From contig OZ037769.1 in the NCBI GenBank assembly GCA_964035545.1, forward strand, positions 11,291,133 through 11,355,132: 64,000 bases of DNA, written 5' to 3'. Of the stretch, positions 11,801 to 21,609 are shown piece after piece. Under the pieces are notes generated by a model, which saw only the letters and a list, made by a program, of their open reading frames with translations, searched no databases and was not told the origin of the DNA. The translations under genes were made by a program, and so were the position numbers. Each line of letters starts with the position of its first letter. Position 1 is the first letter of the stretch. Source of the DNA: Bugula neritina (lineage: Eukaryota; Bryozoa; Gymnolaemata; Cheilostomatida; Bugulidae).

Positions 11801-13216
11801 AGGCCTATAGAGAAAGAGCCAGAATCCTGCAGTGAAGATGAGCAGAACCATAGTTTCACTAGAGACAGACAGCGATTCACCATTCGAGGCGGAAGCAGAA
11901 GAACAGGATGTGACAGATGCAGAAGAAGGGGCGTTTGTGGTGGCAAAATACAAAGGAAAACGTTCAACCATAAGTTTTGTTGGAATGGTAGTTGGCAAGG
12001 ATGAAGGAGATTGGAGATTGGACTTTTACAAAAAGACTCCACAGGGCACATTCTCTAAGCCATCATAGCCAGACATATATGCAGTGGAGGCTGAGCAAAT
12101 TTTTAGAGTGCTGGGGGCACCTGTCTCAACTGGAACAACTGTTCGAACTATAGGCTGTGTTAGTTTTGGCAACAAACTAAATGGCATGGGCTTTGAGTTA
12201 GTTTTCTTGATGCCTTTATTAAATAAAAATAATAGCCCCAAGCAGATTCGGTTTACTTCTTCGTCCATTCCCAGAGTCTAAATTCAAATAATCTCACTAA
12301 CTTAAATGATGACTGGGGGGCCTATGTTACAAACTTTGTATGTTTTTCTCAAACTAATATGCTGGTAATCATTACTTAGACCTAATGAAAATTAATAAAC
12401 TGAATTTATTTCAGTGATATGTTAGATGCCATAGTAATGAAATAGCGACCCAACTTGCCCCATTTTTTTTGGTGGTGACCCAACTTGCCCCTCATGCGGG
12501 GTAAGTTGGGTCAGAAGAAAGGTTTTACGGTATTATCTGTAGCTGACTCAATGTTGGTGTTGCCTCAAAATAAAATTGGGCTATCGCAGATAACATGTTA
12601 ATCTATCTTTATGACAAACAGTTTGATATTTACATGCTTAGATCGGCCACAATATTAAAAAAACCAATTTTTGACCCAACTTGCCCCGCCTTCCCCTACT
12701 TATTACTATTACTATTAGACTAGTATTATTAGTAGTAGTATTAGTATTACTATTTGAGTATCATATTTATAATAATAATTATTATTATGTTCTACTAGTA
12801 CAACTACAAATACAACTACAAGTATATTATTGTTAATAAAAATATATTAATATAATAATGAACAATAACTACTACTACTACTAGTAGTACTACCTTCAAC
12901 TTTTAGTAATACCATTACTATTGTCCATTACTATTAGTATTAGTATTACTATAACTCTTACTATAATATAACTGTATTTAAGTATAACTTTAAGTATCGC
13001 ATTAACTGTTAGATTTACTTTTAGTTACTTATTAATATTACCTATCAACTTTAAGTTTAACTAAAATCAACATCAACATGTAGTACAGGTACTACCTCGA
13101 GGTTTTCTGCCTTCGGGGAACCCTAGAAGTGGATCAAATGTCGGAGGGTAAAAGTAATTAGGTTGGTTTTCCCTGTTTGTTATGGTTTGGTATATATTAG
13201 ATGCTACAGTGCCCAT
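8865..13216 (-). CDS. NDUFB7: NADH dehydrogenase (ubiquinone) 1 beta subcomplex subunit 7
   Basis: Accessory subunit of mitochondrial complex I on the intermembrane-space side, imported through the disulfide relay. Three exons on the minus strand splice in phase: 13216-13096, 9361-9193 and 8946-8865, giving 123 residues (human 137). Exon 1 starts MG and carries TFDPLLGFPEGRKPR. Exon 2 carries the twin CX9C motif, RDYCAHLYIDYMRC followed by CAHEKHLHGDC. Exon 3 carries RMKEYEREKRLIRKRN. The start is the first ATG of exon 1; a second-residue glycine fits the family. Intron 1 is about 3.7 kb and contains a whole pogo/Tigger-like element. A minus-strand AATAAA at 8706-8701 lies about 75 bp from the HADHA poly(A) signal, so the two genes converge tail to tail. 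Confidence 0.93.
10100..10625. repeat. Degenerate TTAGTA/TTACTA-type repeat flanking the Tigger-like element
   Basis: AT-rich, drifting 6-bp-period DNA on the left of the transposon. The same texture resumes immediately to its right (12699-13080), so the transposon landed inside this repeat. Confidence 0.5.
10628..12696 (+). mobile_element. Pogo/Tigger-like (Tc1-mariner superfamily) DNA transposon, degenerate
   Basis: A 2.07-kb element. The termini are inverted repeats of about 25 bp, GGGGAAGGTGGGGTAAGTTG on the left and GGGGAAGGCGGGGCAAGTTG (reverse complement) on the right, extending into GGTCA. They are flanked by a TA target duplication (10626-10627 and 12697-12698), diagnostic of Tc1/mariner/pogo insertions. 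Extra copies of the terminal motif GGGCAAGTTGGGTCA occur inside both ends (about 10653-10669, 10995-11050 and 12447-12515), probably transposase binding sites. The whole element sits in NDUFB7 intron 1, on the opposite strand to the host gene. Confidence 0.92.
10959..12281 (+). pseudogene. DDE_1 transposase remnant (pogo/Tigger/Jerky type)
   Basis: The reading frame at about 11090-11546 matches the C-terminal half of DDE_1 transposases: VILDNHCSHISLESVTLAKE, LPPHISHQLQSLNRTVFGP, then AFGQNMTVANITSGFRSSGIFP. Further fragments in other frames match the usual C-terminal tail: DILLLPKAALRKNGAPRRKR at about 11640 and a GKDEGDWRLDFYKK-type region at about 12000. The N-terminal helix-turn-helix part and the first catalytic Asp region are absent. 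The position normally occupied by the third catalytic Asp (QPLD in the family) reads QSLN. Frameshifts and stops separate the pieces, so this copy cannot encode an active enzyme. Confidence 0.85.
12697..13080. repeat. Degenerate TTAGTA/TTACTA-type repeat
   Basis: Right-hand continuation of the AT-rich, 3/6-bp periodic DNA interrupted by the Tigger-like element. No gene is seen. Confidence 0.5.
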
Positions 13217-13392
13217 AGCTGACGAAAAAATGCTACCGTTTACTATTAATATTTTTCTAAAAAAGTTAAAGTTTTACTACAAATGCATCAGAACATCAAC
13301 CGGGTCTCATAGTTGGTAAATCCCGAAATAACGCAAACCGAACGCATTAGACCGGCAGCATGTCGTGTAATATTCGTTCATTGTTTGTAGTA
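13217..13392. promoter_or_regulatory. Probable promoter region of NDUFB7, possibly bidirectional
   Basis: This short region lies directly upstream of the NDUFB7 start codon (minus strand) and upstream of plus-strand exon-like segments from about 13.4 kb. A shared promoter is inferred from this head-to-head layout only; no TATA box or initiator was identified. Confidence 0.3.
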
Positions 13393-13633
13393 TAATGTAT
13401 GTCTTTATAGACAATCACGGCCCAGGTTGCCTTTTTAGTCTGTGTAGGCTTGGTTAGTACGTTAGGTAAGACAACACCCGAGAAAATTCATTTTTGTACG
13501 AGAGACCTAACAATTGTATAATTTGTGCTTAATTAGCAGATAACTTACATTTTTAGGAAAAGCATTCTCCTTAACTGCATCTAACTATGTAAAAATTCAT
13601 CGCCAACGCCACAAAAATGATTTATTTTCATAG

Positions 13634-13851
13634 GAATATCATTATACTTGATAGCTTTTTGTTGCTTATATATGTTCTGTTCTGGTTACACTGTTCTACT
13701 AGGCTGCATAACTCTATCTTTTGGCTTACAAAATTTAGATAGCTTTGTTTCTGTTCTTCATATCATTACAAAAACACTTTTCACTGTTTTGATATTCTAT
13801 ACTTTCTTTAAAGTTTTATACTCATTGTTATTGGGTAATAATTTTAAGTAG
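13634..13851 (+). CDS. Possible terminal exon of a small membrane protein
   Basis: An exon-like frame follows an acceptor (ttttcatag, ending 13633) and runs to a stop at 13851, coding for about 72 very hydrophobic residues in two or three potential membrane segments (for example GYTVLLGCITLSFGLQNLD and TVLIFYTFFKVLYSLLLG). Upstream, two other hydrophobic or basic open segments with splice-like borders (about 13415-13471 and 13558-13617) could be earlier exons, but their phases do not join cleanly to this one and no start codon was found. I do not recognise the family. It may be a real small transmembrane gene read from the NDUFB7 promoter, or chance. Confidence 0.3.
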
Positions 13852-14111
13852 TATTGTCATGTCTTAATGTTGTTTGTTAATTAATAAACTATATAGTATA
13901 TAGCAATTAGGAATTTATTGAGAAAAACTATTTATGCTCAACAAAGCAATTTTTACAAGATTTATTTATATTGTTTATACTTCATACTTATAGTTATGAC
14001 TTGTACATTTATTTGTTGGGTTGTGTCTGTGTTATACGAACATAACTTACAAATCAAACTAGCAGAAGTGAAATTTTAAACAACTATTTAATTAGAGAGT
14101 ATAAGATCACT

Positions 14112-17100
14112 ATGAACACAGTGGAACTGAAATCAACTACACTATTGGACTATATAATTTACTATAAACTGAGACATCTGGAGCATCTGCTTGGGTTGCC
14201 TTTGTATCCGTATGTTGACTATCAGCAGCAGAGAAGCGCTGCCCACACTGCTGTTTCTTGTCAAAACGTTGAGAATACCTTTCCCGTGCCTCTGAATAAT
14301 CAAGTCACTGCTCCTACACTACAGTTTTCTGGCAGTGGTTCTACTTATGAGCAAATTAATAAAAAACGTTTAATCCACAGTCGAGTGTTCAACCGGCATA
14401 ATGGTGGAGGCTTTAAATATAATATTTTGTCCCGAAACAAACGTTTCAACAACTCATGTTTAGTCACGTCAAACATCAACAATGATCTAAAATTGGAACT
14501 AAAACCTGAAGTAATAGCATGCCATCACAAAGATAAGTATGGATTAGAACAGCGTTTGATTGAAACTTCAGAAATAACGGCATTGTCTGAAGAAAATATA
14601 GCTGATGAGATTTCTCATGCAAAACCAGTGCATTTTTCAACATTTCCAAGACCAGTCGCTAAAAGCAAGTCTATATCACTTGATTCTGAGTACTTGAAAA
14701 GCAAATTTCTTTCTGACATTGATAAGAAACTGGAACTGCCCACACTTATACTCACTAGGGATGTTCAACGGAAGAATAATACTTATTCTATGGCAGACAA
14801 TAAAAATATACTTTCAAATGTTCAAAAGCAAGATACTCAACATAAAGGGCAGTTTGCAAAAATAAAAATAACATCCTTAAGCAAAAGTTGCATGTTACCA
14901 GCAACTCATGAAAACCTTGTTAAACCTTCTCCACCACAAAAGATGCTTTCAGATTTCAACATTAATAAACTTAAATCACAGGGCAAAGGTCAACTACAAA
15001 CTATACATACTAGAGGTCACAAAGTGGTGACAGAGAGCAGCAATTCAGAAAAGCCAGGTCAGCAAGGCGACAACAAAATTAACCAGCATTCCAAACGGCA
15101 GAAATCTCAAACACAGAAGTCATTTTCAAGGCCAAAGCTTGGTCGAAGACAGCGAAAACTCCTGCAAAAAGGAGGCAGTGGTGATAACCAATCAAACCTA
15201 GCTGTGATGTCACAATCAAAGCTAAATATTACTGATTCAGTTGCAGAAAATGAAGTGACTGAAAGCAGTTGTAGTTACAACTTAGTAAAAGCGTTTAGTA
15301 ACTCTTGTAGCGAATCAACAGAGTACAATGAATGCAACGGCATCACTGGTGATGTAAGGCATTCCGTAAAGCAGACCAAGTCAGACAGCTGTCTGTCTGT
15401 ACAGGAGTACGAGGAATCTATAAAAACAGCACCTAAGCTTATTTCACCATCAGCTTCCTTGCAAAGGCTTCTAGACGACATTATGGCTGAAAGCAAAGCT
15501 AATGCAAGTAGCAAAAAGTTAGTGGATAATGCTGCTGCTAAAATAGGTGGCAGCCTAAAGACTACTAAAGGAAAGACCACGGAGAGAAGTGAAAGTGCAA
15601 GACCCTCTATAGTTTCCAAAGAGCTTACTTTGCTACAGGTTAAAGAGTCTAAATCAGCAAACCACCAGTTGTCTGCCTCTCATATTGAGACTCAGGTAAA
15701 ATTAATGGACTCGATAATTCTGAATAATTGTTGTATATACTTTAATTGAATGTGCATATGCATTTGATTCAGCATAATACATCTATGTCATATATTATAT
15801 AAATTACAGCAATGAACACACGAAAATTTTATTGGTTATAATGTCAAAATATATACAGTATTTAACTTACATTTATCAGCATACATACCACGCACTACAT
15901 GTATTTGTTTATCATCTACATTATAAGAATAACACATAGTCACAAATATTCTGCATGTACAATATGCAATGTTATAGGTTCATTTATTATAACTTATAAA
16001 TTTAGTTCTGGCCGCCACTAGTTTATACTAATTTGAATTATAGTTTAAATGAGTTAACACATTTATGTCCTTTTGAATATTATTCAATTATCTAAATTAT
16101 ATTACAGTATGTTTCAAATCAACCCATAGACTGTTTTATAGGCCATGCAACCACAGAATCAGATAATGTGCCTCCATACATACAATAATTTAAAGACTAA
16201 TCATATAATTGCAGCAAAGTTTTCACACAAATACAAGGCAGAAATCTTTAAGAACGCAACAATCTAAAGTGATATTTGGTAAATTCTCTATGCTAGACAG
16301 CCAACAATCCAACATAGATAGCTCTGTCATAGGTGAGATATTTCATCCAAGTATTTTTAACAATAAATTTGCTTTGAATTTACTGTAGTTGTAATCTCTC
16401 CCTTTTTAATTACAATTAAGCTGAATAAATTAAATTCTTTAAACTCACTGATTCAAAAAGGCTAATTGATTAAGCCGTAGCAGGTTCATTTATAATGTCT
16501 AATTACTTTGAAGGCCAAAACGGATTGTGACCAGTATATTGTGACCAGTATATTGTGACCAGTATATTGTGACCAGTATATTGTGACCAGTATATTGTGA
16601 CCAGTATATTGTGACCAGTATATTGTGACCAGTATATTGTGACCAGTATATTGTGGCCAGTATATTGTGGCCAGTATATTGTGGCCAGTATATTGTGGCC
16701 AGTATATTGTGGCCAGTATATTGTGGCCAGTATATTGTGACCAGTATATTGTGACCAGTATATTGTGACCAGTATATTGTGACCAGTATATTGTGACCAG
16801 TATATTGTGACCAGTATATTGTGACCAGTATATTGTGACCAGTATATTGTGACCAGTATATTGTGACCAGTATATTGTGACCAGTATATTGTGACCAGTA
16901 TATTGTGACCAGTATATTGTGACCAGTATATTGTGACCAGTATATTGTGGCCAGTATATTGTGGCCAGTATATTGTGGCCAGTATATTGTGGCCAGTATA
17001 TTGTGACCAGTATATTGTGACCAGTATATTGTGACCAGTATATTGTGACCAGTATATTGTGACCAGTATATTGTGACCAGTATATTGTGACCAGTATATT

Positions 17101-18851
17101 GTGACCAGTATATTGTGACCAGTATATAATACAATTTGAAACAGAGTCCATCACAGCAACATTTTGAAGCTTGGTGTCTATGTCTATAATATGATATTAT
17201 GTGTATAATGCTTTCTCCTTTGTCATATTTATAATATATAATGCTTTTCCTGACACTTTTCTTTTTCTTGTGTATGCTTCTTTCTATATCCTATTATTAT
17301 AGTTTAAAAAGTTAAATTGTTTTAAAATTTATTAGCAGCATCATGAACCTGCAATATATGCTATTATAAATACGCTGAGAATAAAAAATATTTCAAACTT
17401 GAGTATGATATATTATATAACAATTCTGTAGGGTGCACTTGATTTTCAGTGCATTAGATTTAATATAACATATATATGCTAATATAAATACGCTGAGAAT
17501 AAAAAATATTTCAAACTTGAATATGATATATATGGTAATGCTGTAAGGTACACTTGATTTTCTGTGCATTAGATATAATATAATATATATTATATTGTCT
17601 ATGCTTGTGTATGTACAACACAATATGTCCTTATATTTCCATACTGATTTATTACAGGGACTAGGCTGGGCACCTCTTTGTACACGGGGAATCTTAGCAG
17701 AAATATTTCAGAGCAGCTTGCCAGATCGGGAGTTACGCGACCAAATAACTTCGACACAGTGGAATACAAGTACAGTCTACACTGCAATAATATCTTTTAT
17801 TCTGAATGTTCATCACAACTTCATTATATACATTTTTAGTTTATTTTATATAAGAGTGTGTATAAATTTGAGGTACTATTGTTTTAAAGCTCATTCAATT
17901 CATGAAAAATTGATTATAAACTACTGCTGATGCATTCTATTAATGCAATAAATTGTATTTCAAAATTATTTATTCATTTGAAGCAAAGTAATTTTATTTC
18001 TTATAAAATATAATAAATTAATACGCTTGAGCACAAAGCTAGTTACTCGCCATATCTATTTTAAGGGACGAACCTGAGGAGTGCCACCAGCTAAAACGAG
18101 GTCTAAATGCAAATGATCTTGAACACTGTAAAATCTGTGGTCTAGGGTTATGGAAACAACAGCAGTGTAAACCCAGGTGCCATAACATTATACAATTACA
18201 TAAAGAGAACAACTCTTACTATTGATCTTGTTGAACTAAACAAAATTCTAGTACCGGTAAAGATTTCATTTTACTTTTAGATTTTTCAACGTAATTCTGA
18301 TACACCTGACGTTTTCGGAGCACTCGAAGAGCTACTCAAATACAGTAACGAAGGTGGTAGAGTCAACAACCACAGTGTATAGTCTTATCCAACTGGTTAA
18401 GGAAGACAGAGGTAAGCGGCTTACAAGCTAGACAGATAATAAGACATCTCCTATATCATAATTTTCAAAATTCAGATTTGTTAATTGTAAATTATTGTTG
18501 TTATCTTGCCATACTTTCATGTGATAGCGGCCATTTACATCCTGTTGCCTATACTGTAGTTTTAGTAGCTTATCATTTCTTATGATACATTTTTTGATTC
18601 AAGCATGTTACCATTCTATTTTAGATATTCCCTCAAATACACTGCAGATATATAAAGATAAAAGCAGAACAAAGAGTTCTGTGCTGCCACAGGAGCTGAC
18701 TTTAGAAGAGTGCGGGTACGAAGGCAGCGTAGGCTGGTACGAAGCTGTAGACCTCGTCCTGTATTACGACTACGAGCCAGAACACTATGACTGCCCAATT
18801 CTCATCTCAGACTACTATTATATTAACAGAAAAAAGACGACAGTCAAATAG
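14112..18851 (+). CDS. Uncharacterised multi-exon protein with possible ubiquitin-like C-terminus
   Basis: Exon 1 (14112-15695, 528 codons, start at the first ATG) encodes a polar, serine/lysine-rich, probably disordered protein beginning with a short hydrophobic stretch (LLDYIIYYKLRHLEHLLGLP). Exon 2 (17658-17769) continues in phase with GLGWAPLCTRGILAEIFQSS. Exon 3 (about 18066-18176) has two cysteine pairs or singles, CHQLKRGLNANDLEHCKICG, suggesting metal binding. Exons 4 (18281-18411) and 5 (18625-18851, stop TAG) join in phase. Their product (RFFNVILIHLTFSEHSKS..., LTLEECGYEGS, LVLYYDYEPEHYDCPIL) looks like a beta-grasp/ubiquitin-like fold, which is my inference. The exon 2-exon 3 phase does not reconcile, so a small exon may be missing or one boundary is wrong. 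The function is unknown. The 43-copy minisatellite sits in intron 1. Confidence 0.65.
16524..17127. repeat. 14-bp minisatellite with two-variant block structure
   Basis: Forty-three uninterrupted copies of TATTGTGACCAGTA. Only one position varies (TGACC or TGGCC), and the variants lie in blocks: 9 A, 6 G, 15 A, 4 G, 9 A. Because 14 is not a multiple of 3 and the unit has no stop on the minus strand, frames of more than 200 codons stay open across it; these are artefacts. It lies in intron 1 of the uncharacterised gene. Confidence 0.97.
17352..17586. repeat. Tandem duplication, about 117-bp unit, two copies
   Basis: The segment containing ATAAATACGCTGAGAATAAA occurs twice about 117 bp apart, followed each time by a GCACTTGATTTTC/ACACTTGATTTTC block. 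The copies differ at a few positions. No coding potential. Confidence 0.85.
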
Positions 18852-18949
18852 TTTACTTTTGCTTTGTCTTTTTAGCCAACAAAAATTAGTGAAGAAAAAT
18901 TTTCGTTTAATAAATTTTATTCGTTGAGAATCTGAATGCCAGATATATA

Positions 18950-19075
18950 ATGTTATATCATAATATATTATATTATGCTATATTATATTACATTATGTTA
19001 CATTACATTATGGTATGTTATAGTATACTATACTATCATATATTATTATAGTATAGTATAGTATAGTATATGTTG
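18950..19075. repeat. AT-rich microsatellite (TATTA/TATAG type)
   Basis: Short drifting TATTATA/TATAGTATAG repeats downstream of the uncharacterised gene. No other feature is seen. Confidence 0.6.
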
Positions 19076-19154
19076 AGCTTGTATTAGAAGTTTTAACATA
19101 AATATGCAAGTAATTATTTTGGATAAAAACATTCATATCTTCTCAGTCAGATAT

Positions 19155-19380
19155 GAGAATCCAATACTCACGCAAGTTTATAGTCGCCATCTCTGTGAGA
19201 AACCCCTGATAGAAAGGGTTTTGTTAAAGCTGGCTAAGGACTTATTTAAATGAGGCACAGGAGCAATTATGATTGGATGCTCTTTTTAACATCACCGATG
19301 GCCTTTGTCAGGGCTCGAACCCATAACCTTCGTGTTTACTAGGCAAACGCTCTAACCCCTAGACCACGGCTGCTCATATG
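19155..19380 (-). mobile_element. tRNA-derived SINE (copy 1)
   Basis: Read on the minus strand, the head begins GAGCAGCCGTGGTCTAGGGG and carries a pol III A box TGGTCTAGGGG (19366-19356) and B box GGTTCGAGCCC (19321-19311) at tRNA-like spacing. A core follows with AAGAGCATCCAATCATAA, resembling the V-type SINE core, and the tail ends near CTATAAACTTGCGTGAGTAT. It matches the copy at 42.68-42.89 kb in the opposite orientation. Confidence 0.88.
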
Positions 19381-21609
19381 GGAACCCAATGTTAAGGATT
19401 ATTAACAGCTCTATAGATTTCTTTAAACTTGCAGGCCTCGTTTGAAGTATAACTGGAGAGCTTCAATGTAGTGTAGAGGTTACCTTCTTAAGGTTACCTC
19501 TAGTCTTTGTAGGAGTTGAGCAACTGGACTACAGATACCCCCAAAATGTTGAATAAAAAGTGTTGGATTCATAACACTAGTTTCTTATCCACAGTTCAAA
19601 TGAGAATATACCCTGCCCCCCCCCCTCTCCATGTTATAGGACAGGAGTGTCCAACCCTTCCAGACCAAGGGCCACTGAAAGGAAACATTCCGGTGGCGAG
19701 GGCCGCATTGTAAACTTTAGTTTGGGCTGAGGACCACAGCATCAGTAATTTTAATTTTTTTTTATTCCAAATTCCTATGAATCATTACACAATAAAGTCC
19801 TAACAGTTGATGCAAGCTGCATGTTTTGTAGCATATGTATAAATAAGACATTTAAAAGGTAGTTTTTCACTTTAATTCATGCATAGGTTACGTGTGAAAG
19901 ATGATTTTAGTTTTATGCCAACTTGAAGGCCACATTAATGTAGGCTGGGGGCCACATCCGGCCCTGGGACCCTGTTGGACACGGTTTTTGTAAACTGCGT
20001 AAACGTAAAACGGAAAAAAGTGGCGGAAACGTAAACAGGAGAAAACAACTCAGAAAAACTTCTAACGACTACTTTTAAACATAAAATCCGGTTGCGTGAG
20101 CGTGGCCATAAAATCAGGAAACATCCAAGCCGTCGGCGCACAAAGAGTTTAGTTACACAACTAGTTTTTATTATGGTGTTGACAATTACATTTTTACCTG
20201 CTAATAATTAACTTTTAAACTACAAAACCGAGCCCAATAATTGTGATTCTCGTAGTTGCATAGATACCAAAACCTTCGATGTTTTACTATTAACTAAATT
20301 TTAGTTGTTCAACTAACATTCGTACGACTTAAGTTATCTAGCCAGCATAATATTATTTTTTTATCGAAATTCCCATTAAAATATCTCATTAAAAACTACA
20401 GTGAAAATAAGTTAATATTTATCGTTGCATGTAATTGTTATAATAAAAAATGCTTATTATTGTTATCATGCTCATGAGTATTTTCAAACTTTAACTATAA
20501 AACGTAGAACTATCGTTAGTATTTATAGTACAATGCTATTTCAAATAGTGTGACTCAATTAGTATAATTTCATCAAATAAATAATTTGATTAATAAACCA
20601 AGTTAATACTTATGGGTTAAAATGCAGAACTTTTTAGTTTTGTGCTTAAAGTGTCTTACTTCCACTACCTCAAACTTAGGCCTTGTGCTCAAAACTTTGA
20701 TCGATAACTCACTAGAAGTAAATGAATAGCCATGGCAGCAAAGTTGTTTTAATTTTTTGTTCTTTAAAATAATATTGTAAAGATGTGAGTGAAATTGTAC
20801 ATACTAGTAACTTGTATGTATTACTGTACAGCATGATGTAATCAAAGAACACAATAACTTGAAGAACTATTTGATATTTATGCAATAAAACATAAAATAT
20901 GATGCAATAATATAAGTAAAAGTAAGAAAAAAAAAAACAAAAAAAAAAAACAAGTTTTTAGTTTTGTATAAAAATGTGTTCAAGGCACAGCAAATAAAAA
21001 TTACAAAAACATATTTGCTGACGAAATGTCACCAAAATGCTGAACAACTGAAACTTCATCATGGCTTATAACGCCTCGCATATAATTGCAAATATGCAAC
21101 GGCTTATCAAAGCTTTAATGCCCTAAACACCTAATATGAATGTACACATTTTGCAAAGTCTTGCTAACAGTTAAAATACCGCTAAATAAATCAATATGTT
21201 CTCAGTAGGTCTTCTTTGATGCTACAATACGATCTAGAGGAAATATGTAAATAATAATGGAACAATCAGCTGTCATTCTTTACTTTGAAAGTGACAATCG
21301 CAATCACAGTGGTGTGACAGCTACATTGAAACCAAACCAATTTGTAAAAAGCAACTTGATTACATTGGAGTCTTGTGACGGAGCTGGTGGTTTACTGTTC
21401 TGTCAACTCAGCAGTCAACTTCAAAGGACTTGCACATGCTAGCAAGCAAGTCCTATGAATTTGTAACAGTGAGTAGCGCAGGGAAATATTCCAAGGATTC
21501 TCTTCTTGAACACAAACAAAGCTGCCAAAACAAACAATCAACAAATTACAATTTTCTTCACAAGTGCAAAGCTAATGACAAAACACACAGCAAAAAATAA
21601 ACAATATAG

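Noticed and set aside
16486-17154. Two 210-220-codon minus-strand frames of ILVTIYWSQYTGHN-like repeats
   Set aside because: The 14-bp unit lacks a stop on that strand, so frames stay open by default; single-site variation is not codon-structured.
21257-21442. Plus-strand 61-codon ORF in the USP element
   Set aside because: No homology or splice context; lies where the USP 3' end or UTR would be.
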